NCBI GenBank assembly: GCA_030628905.1
Contig: DAOVQB010000012.1
Location: 1 to 48,760 of the forward strand
Direction of reading: 5' to 3'
DNA: 48,760 nucleotides
From: DAOVQB01 sp023128935
Lineage (GTDB): Bacteria > Eisenbacteria > RBG-16-71-46 > CAIMUX01 > WJJG01
Shown here: positions 17,057 to 23,785 of the stretch, piece after piece
How the letters are laid out: each line of letters opens with the position of its first letter
How positions within the stretch are numbered: the first letter of the stretch is position 1
Program-made: the position numbers and the translations under genes
The notes under the pieces: generated by a model
What the model was told of the DNA's origin: nothing
The model's input: only the letters and a program-made list of their open reading frames with translations
Database searches by the model: none

Positions 17057-17578
17057 TTGGTTTTTCTGGCTGCTCTCTATCTTGTCGTCACCGCTGTGGG
17101 GTTCTTTCTCTTTCGCGGCATCCCCATCCTGAACGTGGCCCTGGGATTCCCAATAGGGGCAGTCGTTGCTTACCGCTATAGTTCCCATCAGGTCGACCTT
17201 CAATCGACTGGGGAGATGGGATCCCCCGGGGCATGCGACCCGCCGGGCAGCCAAGCTGATCGCGATAGGATCTCCCGCGGACCGCCCAATTGTGCCTCTC
17301 TTCGTCGCGTCGTCTTCTGGGGACTGGTCACGGCCGGTGTCACCATGCTTGCCTGCTGGGCGGAACTCGCGGGTTCCTTGTTGGTGCTCAAGGTCTTCGG
17401 CCTGGGTATCGCCCCCGCCCGATGGTTCCCGCTCCTGTCTCCACCTGGTCCCTCTAGTCTGTTCCGGGCACACCTCTTCGCCATAATGATCTCTCCTGGA
17501 CTCCAGATCCTCACCACAGTCTTCGGCGGTGTAGTGGTCCTGTTGCTCAGACCGCGGGAGCTGCCTGGCCCCCTCTGA
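17057..17578 (+). CDS. Small membrane protein of unknown function
   Basis: The predicted protein has 173 residues from a TTG at 17057, with AAGGAG about 11 nt upstream. It is 38 nt after rpoN and probably in the same transcript. About four hydrophobic helices (roughly 1-18, 20-40, 85-112 and 140-165) flank a polar loop. No family is recognised. The TTG start and loose ribosome-binding site lower confidence, but the clean helix pattern supports a real gene. Confidence 0.55.
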   Translation: MVFLAALYLVVTAVGFFLFRGIPILNVALGFPIGAVVAYRYSSHQVDLQSTGEMGSPGACDPPGSQADRDRISRGPPNCASLRRVVFWGLVTAGVTMLACWAELAGSLLVLKVFGLGIAPARWFPLLSPPGPSSLFRAHLFAIMISPGLQILTTVFGGVVVLLLRPRELPGPL

Positions 17579-17725
17579 CCAGCCCGGCTGAACTCACCAC
17601 GCCCGCGAGCCCTAACTGCACCTTCCTCTCAGGCCACGCCCCTCCAGGCCCGTTGGCTGCGCATTTCTCACCGGGAGTCCCTGGCCGGTTAGCCAAGGCC
17701 TAATCGGCCTAAAGAATGGTTGTAT

Positions 17726-17745
17726 TGTGCCCGATAGCGGGCACA
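17726..17745. repeat. 8-bp hairpin upstream of a candidate promoter
   Basis: TGTGCCCG, loop ATAG, CGGGCACA. It lies just before the -35 element at 17750, downstream of the membrane-protein gene. It could end the rpoN transcript weakly (no T-run) or bind a regulator. Confidence 0.6.
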
Positions 17746-17749
17746 GGAC

Positions 17750-17778
17750 TTGACATTCTTCTCTGCTTATGGTATTTC
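17750..17778 (+). promoter_or_regulatory. Candidate promoter for the small-protein/glmS transcript
   Basis: A perfect TTGACA (17750-17755), a 17-nt spacer and TATTTC (17773-17778). It lies 82 nt upstream of the 86-residue protein gene, which precedes glmS in the same direction. Confidence 0.45.
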
Positions 17779-17860
17779 GAACTTGCTATGGGGGCGCTAA
17801 TACCTGGGGGCGTTGACGAGTTACATTCCATGACCTTCCAGTCCGGGGTGAGGCCCGCTG

Positions 17861-18121
17861 ATGCATGATAGTGAACTGCTTCAGCACTTGCAGACAGTAA
17901 CTGGCCAGGGAGAGCCGCTCCTGGCCAAAATCCTGGAAGAGATTCAGTCCTGGTATACGAGGGATCTCTCCACTTGGATTCGGGATCGTCATCGCGAGTT
18001 GCAGCGCCATGGGTTCCGGAACCGGGAGATCTACCCACGGCTGCGGGATGAGTCGCAGCGTATTCTCGTCCACCCGGGCCCACTAACGGAGCGGCAGATT
18101 CGGCGCATCATCTATGGCTAA
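17861..18121 (+). CDS. Small conserved-looking protein, 86 residues, upstream of glmS
   Basis: This short, charged, helical protein ends in PLTERQIRRIIYG and carries WIRDRHRELQRHGFRNREIYPRL. Arg-rich segments with this ending look like those of a small conserved family of unknown role, but I cannot name it. The ATG at 17861 has GGGGTGAGG upstream. It precedes glmS by 54 nt in the same direction, with a promoter candidate in front, so the two are probably co-transcribed. There is no membrane segment or metal motif. Confidence 0.65.
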   Translation: MHDSELLQHLQTVTGQGEPLLAKILEEIQSWYTRDLSTWIRDRHRELQRHGFRNREIYPRLRDESQRILVHPGPLTERQIRRIIYG

Positions 18122-18175
18122 TCCGACGGGTCACGATCAGCGCCGAGCGAAATAAAAGCAGGAGGAATCCCAGGG

Positions 18176-20005
18176 ATGTGTGGAATCATCGGCGTCACTA
18201 GCGCGAAGAAGATCCCCATGAGTGTGCTCATGGAGGGGCTCACTCGCCTGGAGTACCGGGGATACGACTCGGCCGGAATCGCCTGGCAGATCCGATCCAA
18301 GCTTCGCCTGCGCAAACGCGCCGGCAAGGTCGGGGAGCTATGGGCCGAACTCCCAAAGAACATTGAGATGCGAGCCGGCATCGCACACACCCGGTGGGCA
18401 ACACATGGGGCCGCAACTGACGCCAACGCCCACCCCCACACTGCTGATTCCGGCAGGATCGCACTCGTTCACAACGGCGTCATCGACAACTATCGGGAGC
18501 TGCGCGCTGATCTGGAGGCTCGCGGACACCGTTTCACATCCGAGACTGACACCGAAGTCCTCTGTCATCTGATTGCCGAGCATAAAAAAGAGTCGTTGGA
18601 GGATGCCGTCTGCATGGCCCTGCGGCAAGTAGAGGGCACATACGGGATCGCAGTCATCCATGCATCCGAACCGGGCAAGATTGTTGCCGCGTGTAAGGGA
18701 TCTCCATTGACCGTGGGAATTTCCGATGAGGGCACTTTCGTCACCTCCGATGCTGTGGCCATTGCAGGGCGAGCCGATAAGGTCGTCCACCTGCAGGATG
18801 GCGACATTGCCGTGCTCGTTGGCAAGGAGCATGAAATCCGGCAGTTGAACGGCGGGGAAAGCAGGACCAGTAACTGGAGCGTCCTCGATCTTCCGCCCAC
18901 CGTCGTCGAAAAGCGCGGTTACCCGCACTACATGCTCAAGGAAATCACCGAACAGCCCGAAGCTCTCGAGAACTGCTTCCGGGGACGCATCCAGAAGGAA
19001 TTCGGCACCGCGCATCTAGGCGGGCTCAACATGGAACCCCGGGACTTCCTTGATATCGACCGCGTGCGCCTGCTTGCCTGCGGCACCTCCTACTTCGCCG
19101 GATGCGTGGGCGCGCGGATCATCCGACACTTCGCACGCATCGAAGCGACTGCTGAATACGCACCCGAATACCGCCACAGCAACCCAATCGTTCGCAAGAA
19201 CATGCTCTTCTTCGCTATCTCACAATCAGGGGAAACGGCCGACACGATCATGGCTTTGCGGGAGGTTCAGCGGAAAGGCGGGAAGATCATGGGGATTGTC
19301 AACCGCGTGGCCAGCACGATCGCCCGCGAGACCGGCGCAGGCATCTATGTTCATGCGGGATTCGAGTACGCCGTTCCATCGACGAAAACAATGCTCAACA
19401 CAATGATGGCTCTTTTTCTCTTCGCGCTTCTCATGGGTCGTATGCGCGATCTGTCCCTCGCGCGGGGCAGGCAGCTCATCGCTGAAGTCGAAGCCATTCC
19501 GGACAAGATACGCAAGCTGCTTGGGATGCGCGATGAGTTTCAGGAGGCAGCCAATCGCTTCGCGTCCTCAGAGAACTTCTACTATATGGGTCGCGGCTAC
19601 TCCTGCCCCGTGGCGATGGAAGGGGCCCTGAAACTCAAGGAGATTGCCTACGTGCATGCGGAAGGTTACTCCGCCGCCGAGATGAAGCATGGGCCCATTG
19701 CGTTGATCAATGATGCTTTCACATCGATCTTCATCATTCCGCGGGATTCCTCATTTCACCGAACTGTCGCGAATCTTCAGGAAGTCCGCGCACGGCGGGG
19801 TCCTGTTCTGACCCTAACGATGGGGGAAGCAGGCGATCTCGGCGAGTTGTCTGATCAGGTGATCGTTCTTCCGGAAACCGACGAGGTTCTTACACCTTTC
19901 CTCACTACCGTCGCCGTTCAGCTGTTGGCGTACGAGTTTGCTGTGCTGAAGGGGTGCCCCATCGACCAGCCAAAGAACCTGGCCAAGAGCGTGACGGTGG
20001 AATAG
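18176..20005 (+). CDS. glmS: Glutamine--fructose-6-phosphate aminotransferase
   Basis: The protein has 609 residues, matching E. coli GlmS. The start ATG at 18176 follows AGGAGG. Cys2 of MCGIIG becomes the N-terminal nucleophile of the glutamine amidotransferase domain (about 1-240), with HTRWATHGAAT and HNGVIDNY as substrate loops. Two SIS sugar-isomerase domains follow (about 285-420 and 455-600), with SQSGETADTIMALR and the terminal LAKSVTVE. The enzyme makes glucosamine-6-phosphate from fructose-6-phosphate and glutamine, the first step to UDP-GlcNAc for peptidoglycan and LPS. No glmS ribozyme fits in the 54-nt leader. Confidence 0.98.
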   Translation: MCGIIGVTSAKKIPMSVLMEGLTRLEYRGYDSAGIAWQIRSKLRLRKRAGKVGELWAELPKNIEMRAGIAHTRWATHGAATDANAHPHTADSGRIALVHNGVIDNYRELRADLEARGHRFTSETDTEVLCHLIAEHKKESLEDAVCMALRQVEGTYGIAVIHASEPGKIVAACKGSPLTVGISDEGTFVTSDAVAIAGRADKVVHLQDGDIAVLVGKEHEIRQLNGGESRTSNWSVLDLPPTVVEKRGYPHYMLKEITEQPEALENCFRGRIQKEFGTAHLGGLNMEPRDFLDIDRVRLLACGTSYFAGCVGARIIRHFARIEATAEYAPEYRHSNPIVRKNMLFFAISQSGETADTIMALREVQRKGGKIMGIVNRVASTIARETGAGIYVHAGFEYAVPSTKTMLNTMMALFLFALLMGRMRDLSLARGRQLIAEVEAIPDKIRKLLGMRDEFQEAANRFASSENFYYMGRGYSCPVAMEGALKLKEIAYVHAEGYSAAEMKHGPIALINDAFTSIFIIPRDSSFHRTVANLQEVRARRGPVLTLTMGEAGDLGELSDQVIVLPETDEVLTPFLTTVAVQLLAYEFAVLKGCPIDQPKNLAKSVTVE

Positions 20006-20023
20006 AGCACGTCCGACCCGGGC

Positions 20024-20092
20024 CGCGTTGCTCCTCCTCCGTGATGGGCGCCATCGCGTCGTCGTCGCGCCTTGCCGGGCGGGCGCCTGTCG
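20024..20092 (+). repeat. Dispersed GC-rich repeat, copy B
   Basis: This is the partner of 14927-14995 (minus strand). It lies 19 nt after the glmS stop, between converging genes, so here it could act as a transcript-end structure. It includes GCGTTGCTCCTCCTCCGTGA and GCGTCGTCGTCGCGCCTTGC. Confidence 0.8.
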
Positions 20093-20141
20093 GAGCAATT
20101 GACTGCGGTATTCGCGAAGGGCCCTAAGAAACTCTGGAGGG

Positions 20142-20540
20142 TTACTGAATCGTGCGGTTATCGGTCTCGTCCTTGTACATATAGCCGTGATCCTGGCGCT
20201 TGGCATTGATGGCATTCTTCTGCATGTACATTCGATAGATATCCTCGGCCGAGAGCCCCATGACCTGACATGCACTGACCCAGAAGTGCAGAATGTCTAC
20301 CAGCTCGACTTTGAGGTTCTGTTCATCGAAGAGGTCCACCTTGGTCCGCCACCATTTCCAGTTGGTGGAGTCGACCAGTTCGGAGACCTCCTGTGTCATG
20401 GCAAGGGCATAGTTGCGCAGCCACGTGTTCTGTAGCTCACGGTCATGGGGAATCCTGTCAAAGTCTACAAGGTCATTCTTCTGGAAGGTGTAGTGGTTCA
20501 ACTCATGCTGTTTCTCGAAGATATGGTCGAGCTTGTCCAT
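20142..20540 (-). CDS. Dimeric (all-alpha) dUTP diphosphatase
   Basis: The protein has 132 residues from the ATG at 20540, which follows GGAGG with 6 nt spacing. A longer version starting at 20579 also has an acceptable ribosome-binding site. It matches the MazG-related dimeric dUTPase family: the metal-binding helix TQEVSELVDSTNWKWW and the second helix LKVELVDILHFWVSACQVMGL carry the E-x-x-E and E-x-x-D pattern, and the C-terminal YMQKNAINAKRQDHGY holds basic nucleotide-site residues. It hydrolyses dUTP (and dUDP) to dUMP, keeping uracil out of DNA. It converges on glmS with repeat copy B between them. Confidence 0.88.
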   Translation of the reverse strand: MDKLDHIFEKQHELNHYTFQKNDLVDFDRIPHDRELQNTWLRNYALAMTQEVSELVDSTNWKWWRTKVDLFDEQNLKVELVDILHFWVSACQVMGLSAEDIYRMYMQKNAINAKRQDHGYMYKDETDNRTIQ

Positions 20541-20708
20541 CTGCATCCTCCATGTCCCCGGCTTCTCCGTGGCTGCCATAGCACTCCCTATCGCGGCTTC
20601 ATCTTAGGGCTCGCGCAGGTCCCCAGACAATCAATCACCCCACAGGATACAGGTCCAAGGCTCCAGCCGCAGCTGCAAAGCGTCTTCGGCACAGTCTCAT
20701 CCTCACCT

Positions 20709-20738
20709 TGACGGCTGGGGTCACGGGTTTCTATCATG
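20709..20738 (+). promoter_or_regulatory. Candidate promoter for the HAD hydrolase gene
   Basis: TTGACG (20709-20714), an 18-nt spacer and TATCAT (20733-20738), about 60 nt upstream of the ATG at 20799. The leader contains a small GCCGC/GCGGC hairpin at 20761-20775. Confidence 0.5.
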
Positions 20739-20798
20739 CTTTGAAACCGGTCACCCACGGGCCGCTATGCGCGGCTCGTTTCATTTGAGGAGGCCTCT

Positions 20799-21563
20799 AT
20801 GCCTGGCAGGGAACAGAAAAGACCGCTTTCGGAGGAATTGGATGACACAGCGCTGCGATCGCCGCAGCGAGTACGCGCTGTCATCTTCGACCTCTTCCAC
20901 ACCCTGATCGACTTCAGTGCTGTTCCAGCGGGCAATTCAACGCATGCTCTTCTGGGAGTTGACCCCGGAGCGTGGACCCGCAAGATAATCGAGGAGTCGC
21001 CGCATCATGCCCTTGGCACGCTTGAAGATCCCTACGAATCCATTCGCATGATCGCCCACGCAATCGATCCCTCCATCCCAGAGGGAAAAATCCGCAGAGC
21101 AGTCGACGCCCGACCGGCCCGCTTCCGCGCAGCGCTTCTGCACGTCCGCCCCGAGGTCCTCGGCGGCCTCCAGCAGCTAAGGCAGTGGGGACTGAGGATC
21201 GGCTTGATCAGTAACGCCGGGCTCGACGAAGTCGAGGCCTGGGAGGAATCTCCTCTATCGCCGTTCTTCGACGAGGTCCTAGTCTCCTGTCATGAAGGTG
21301 TCATGAAGCCGGACCCGGAGATCTACCTGCGCTGCGCCTCCCGCTTGGGAGTGACACCGGAGAGCTGCCTCTATGTGGGCGATGGCGGCAGCGACGAACA
21401 CCGCGGGGCGCGCGATGCGGGAATGCGGACGGTTCTTCTCCTGGGACTTCTCCGCGCTTCCTATCCAGATCATGCAGCCCGGCGTCCCCGCAATACCGAC
21501 TGGGTCGTGGACTCCTACGTGGAGCTTACTGATCTTGTGAAAGGGCTGCGCGAGACCTCGTAG
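20799..21563 (+). CDS. HAD-superfamily hydrolase
   Basis: The protein has 254 residues and starts at 20799 after GAGGAGG. HAD motifs are visible: motif I FDLFHTLID (nucleophile Asp, but with F where the usual acid/base Asp of DxD would be), motif II LISNAG, motif III Lys in MKPDPEIY and motif IV GDGGSDE. Its helical cap domain lies between motifs I and II (about 40-130). The replacement DLF for DxD is seen in some HAD phosphatases and phosphonatase relatives, so hydrolase activity is likely but the substrate cannot be told. It has its own promoter candidate and no operon partner. Confidence 0.88.
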   Translation: MPGREQKRPLSEELDDTALRSPQRVRAVIFDLFHTLIDFSAVPAGNSTHALLGVDPGAWTRKIIEESPHHALGTLEDPYESIRMIAHAIDPSIPEGKIRRAVDARPARFRAALLHVRPEVLGGLQQLRQWGLRIGLISNAGLDEVEAWEESPLSPFFDEVLVSCHEGVMKPDPEIYLRCASRLGVTPESCLYVGDGGSDEHRGARDAGMRTVLLLGLLRASYPDHAARRPRNTDWVVDSYVELTDLVKGLRETS

Positions 21564-21661
21564 GTCAGGCTTCACACCTCGACATACTATAGATAGAGTC
21601 CACAGGAGATGGTTTGTGAAATCCGTGGGCCAGAAGCAAAAGCGGCTCTGATTGGGAGGGG

Positions 21662-22372
21662 TCAATGCGATGCTGATTCTGTGCCCGAGCGACCATCGCT
21701 GGCATGATTCCAAGAAACCGTGATGTCCCGGTCCGGCATGAAACCGATGGCCTCAAAGCAGTAGCAGGATCGATCGCCCAAAACCTGGTACTCGAATGGG
21801 AAACTGAATTGCGGATCTCTCGCATCCTCCGGCAGATAGATCTCAAACCGCGCCTTCCGCAAGGGCCGGCCCCAGGCACTGGTCGTGGTCACAATGTAGC
21901 GTGCATACGATGCCAGGATGGCCTGGTGATAGACGGTGTGCACATCAAGTGTATCTCCCAGATCCAGTGGAACCATCCAGCGTGCACCCATGCGTTGAGG
22001 CAACTCCTCATAACTCACCGCTTGCCAGTTACCTCCCGGAACGCGGCACTTCACGCAGCTCGTCCTGGCACCACCCAAGAGACTGTCGACGGGATAGGGA
22101 AACAAGAGCGATACTATCGCGACGCGCCGTGGCCGGCAAAGAAGGCGGTAGGTGCCCTCGACTTTGAGCGAGTCGTCTTCGATGAACAGACGTACAATCT
22201 CTGAGTCAAACCGCAATGGCAAGCCTCGAGACACATCGGATTGCGCGTGGGTTCGTCCGTCTCCATAGCCCGCATCGGCCCACACACAGAGGACCACGAT
22301 CAGAGCAATGAGAAAAGCGCCTGCGATAAAGCCGGGCGCTCTCCACACTGTCGCCGATATGGTTCTACCCAT
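21662..22372 (-). CDS. Membrane-anchored or secreted protein of unknown function
   Basis: The protein has 236 residues with one hydrophobic segment (about 13-32) that is either a signal peptide or an anchor, so the rest lies outside the cytoplasm. The mature part reads as beta-rich, with VEGTYRLLC, SLLFPYPVDSL and FEIYLPEDARDP segments. It has a CxxC pair and further cysteines (CYCFEA) that may form disulfides. I recognise no family with confidence. The downstream end is close to the HAD gene, which runs the other way. A 33-bp tandem repeat lies between its start and the next minus-strand gene. Confidence 0.65.
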   Translation of the reverse strand: MGRTISATVWRAPGFIAGAFLIALIVVLCVWADAGYGDGRTHAQSDVSRGLPLRFDSEIVRLFIEDDSLKVEGTYRLLCRPRRVAIVSLLFPYPVDSLLGGARTSCVKCRVPGGNWQAVSYEELPQRMGARWMVPLDLGDTLDVHTVYHQAILASYARYIVTTTSAWGRPLRKARFEIYLPEDARDPQFSFPFEYQVLGDRSCYCFEAIGFMPDRDITVSWNHASDGRSGTESASH

Positions 22373-22422
22373 TCCGTGCCTGCCGGTCTATTGACCTACT
22401 GATGCGCGATCCCCAAAAGGGT

Positions 22423-22488
22423 ATGTTTGCCCAACGCCCCGGCTCCTACTTCTGCATGTTTGCCCAACGGCCCTGCTTCTACTTGCGG
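22423..22488. repeat. 33-bp tandem repeat, two copies
   Basis: Copies at 22423-22455 and 22456-22488 share ATGTTTGCCCAACG and differ at a few later positions. Copy 2 covers the stop codon (22479-22481) of the secreted-protein gene on the minus strand. The other copy lies in the gap to the next gene. Confidence 0.85.
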
Positions 22489-23495
22489 TAGAATGCTTTC
22501 AGCTTGCCCCAGCTCACGGCACTGGGCCTCTTTGGGTCCGCGGAGGACCAGTCGTCCCCGTCCGGGATCCCCTGGATGGCCTGGACTGTGAAGTTCACCA
22601 GAGTGCAATCAACGCATTCGCTGTTGCCCCGGACCCATCCCTGATAGCTTCCCGCATCCAGGCTCGAGGCATCAGCCGTGACGTGGATTAGGTACTCTTC
22701 CTCGTCAATCCAGATCACTTGAACACTCATCCAGCCTTCAGTGCAATCTGCGGTAAAATCGCACGGATACGTCAAGTCGCCTCCTGCCACAAGAACATCA
22801 ATCTCACCCTCAGCCATTTCGCCTTGAACAGCTTCCAGCTCGAGCGTATTGGGACTGAGGTTGGGACGACACGCTTCCCCCAGATCACAAGGAGTGAAGC
22901 AGTAGCTGCACTGAACCCCGGCGCGGGCAGCGCCTTCGAGCAGCCCAATCTCGAAATCATTTGGCGGGCAATCCATCCTGCCGTTGTTGAAGTACACATG
23001 GAACTCCCCATCGCTGGCAACGTTCATAACGAATTTGCCTGCCAGGAAGAGAGGGTCGTCACTTGTGATCAGGGGACATGCGGGCCAGGTAGCAGAAAGC
23101 GTGGCTTGGTTGGGCCCAATCTGCTCGATGGTCCCTTCACCATCGCCGCAGATCTGAGCATCAACGAAATCCCACTCAGGTGGCCAGCACACGGTGACTT
23201 CCAGACTGTAGACAGCGATCTCGGGAGTCGTCCATACGTATTCCAGCGGGAAGGCGAAGATGTCAAACTCAAGCACGCCCAAAGCTTCAGTGTACTGCAC
23301 GACCTGAGGACAGGTTGTGATTGTGCTCTGGTCACAGAAATCTGGATCCACCGGCTGCACGTGGACGAGCATCACTCCCGGTGGAAGCGGATTCGCAGCA
23401 GCCAACTGAGGTGACGTCCAGACTGCGGACAATAGCAGCAAGAGAAGGAGAGGCATCAATAGTGACCCGAGACGCAGTTTATTACGGGGAATCAT
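22479..23495 (-). CDS. Secreted protein with a BACON-like C-terminal domain
   Basis: The protein has 338 residues. The ATG at 23495 follows GGAGGT. A long Leu-rich signal peptide (about 8-33) is cut near QLAAANP. The mature protein is Cys-rich (about 14 cysteines), which suggests an extracytoplasmic disulfide-bonded fold. Residues about 205-310 resemble a BACON-type Ig-like domain: LSPNTLELEAVQGEMAEG is followed by strands, then DAGSYQGWVRGNSEC. It ends in SWGKLKAFYRK. A Trp-Gly plus basic/aromatic ending of this kind looks like a sorting tail, but I cannot name one. Function unknown. Confidence 0.75.
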   Translation of the reverse strand: MIPRNKLRLGSLLMPLLLLLLLSAVWTSPQLAAANPLPPGVMLVHVQPVDPDFCDQSTITTCPQVVQYTEALGVLEFDIFAFPLEYVWTTPEIAVYSLEVTVCWPPEWDFVDAQICGDGEGTIEQIGPNQATLSATWPACPLITSDDPLFLAGKFVMNVASDGEFHVYFNNGRMDCPPNDFEIGLLEGAARAGVQCSYCFTPCDLGEACRPNLSPNTLELEAVQGEMAEGEIDVLVAGGDLTYPCDFTADCTEGWMSVQVIWIDEEEYLIHVTADASSLDAGSYQGWVRGNSECVDCTLVNFTVQAIQGIPDGDDWSSADPKRPSAVSWGKLKAFYRK

Positions 23496-23785
23496 GGCAA
23501 CCTCCTTCAGGCGAGTCTCTCATAGAGGTCCACAATAATAGACTATACATACATAGACTGCACACAAACAGACTACACCTAAATAGACTACCCCTAAGCT
23601 AGTTTGAAATCAACTCCTCTCAATCTAGTGCCCCAGGGCCTCCGGTGGCGTATAATAGAGCTAGAAGGTGCTTCCCCGCGCGGTGCAGATGCTGAACTCA
23701 GGCGTCTAAACCCAACTGGAAGTGCAGGATCCCTTCAGGGTTGTGGTGGGCCCACGGCCATGCGAAACAGGAAGGATGGACCATT
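23496..23785. other. Intergenic region between divergent secreted-protein genes
   Basis: These 290 bp hold the 15-bp x 4 tandem repeat (23539-23598) and no gene. The subtilase ribosome-binding site (GGAAGGA) is near 23770-23776. Confidence 0.6.
23539..23598. repeat. 15-bp tandem repeat, four diverged copies
   Basis: Units start at 23539, 23554, 23569 and 23584. Each begins TAGACT or CAGACT and is followed by an A/C-rich stretch. The array is AT-richer than its surroundings and sits in the leader of the minus-strand secreted-protein gene. Confidence 0.9.

Noticed and set aside
18122..18175. glmS ribozyme
   Set aside because: The leader is only 54 nt, far shorter than a glmS ribozyme.
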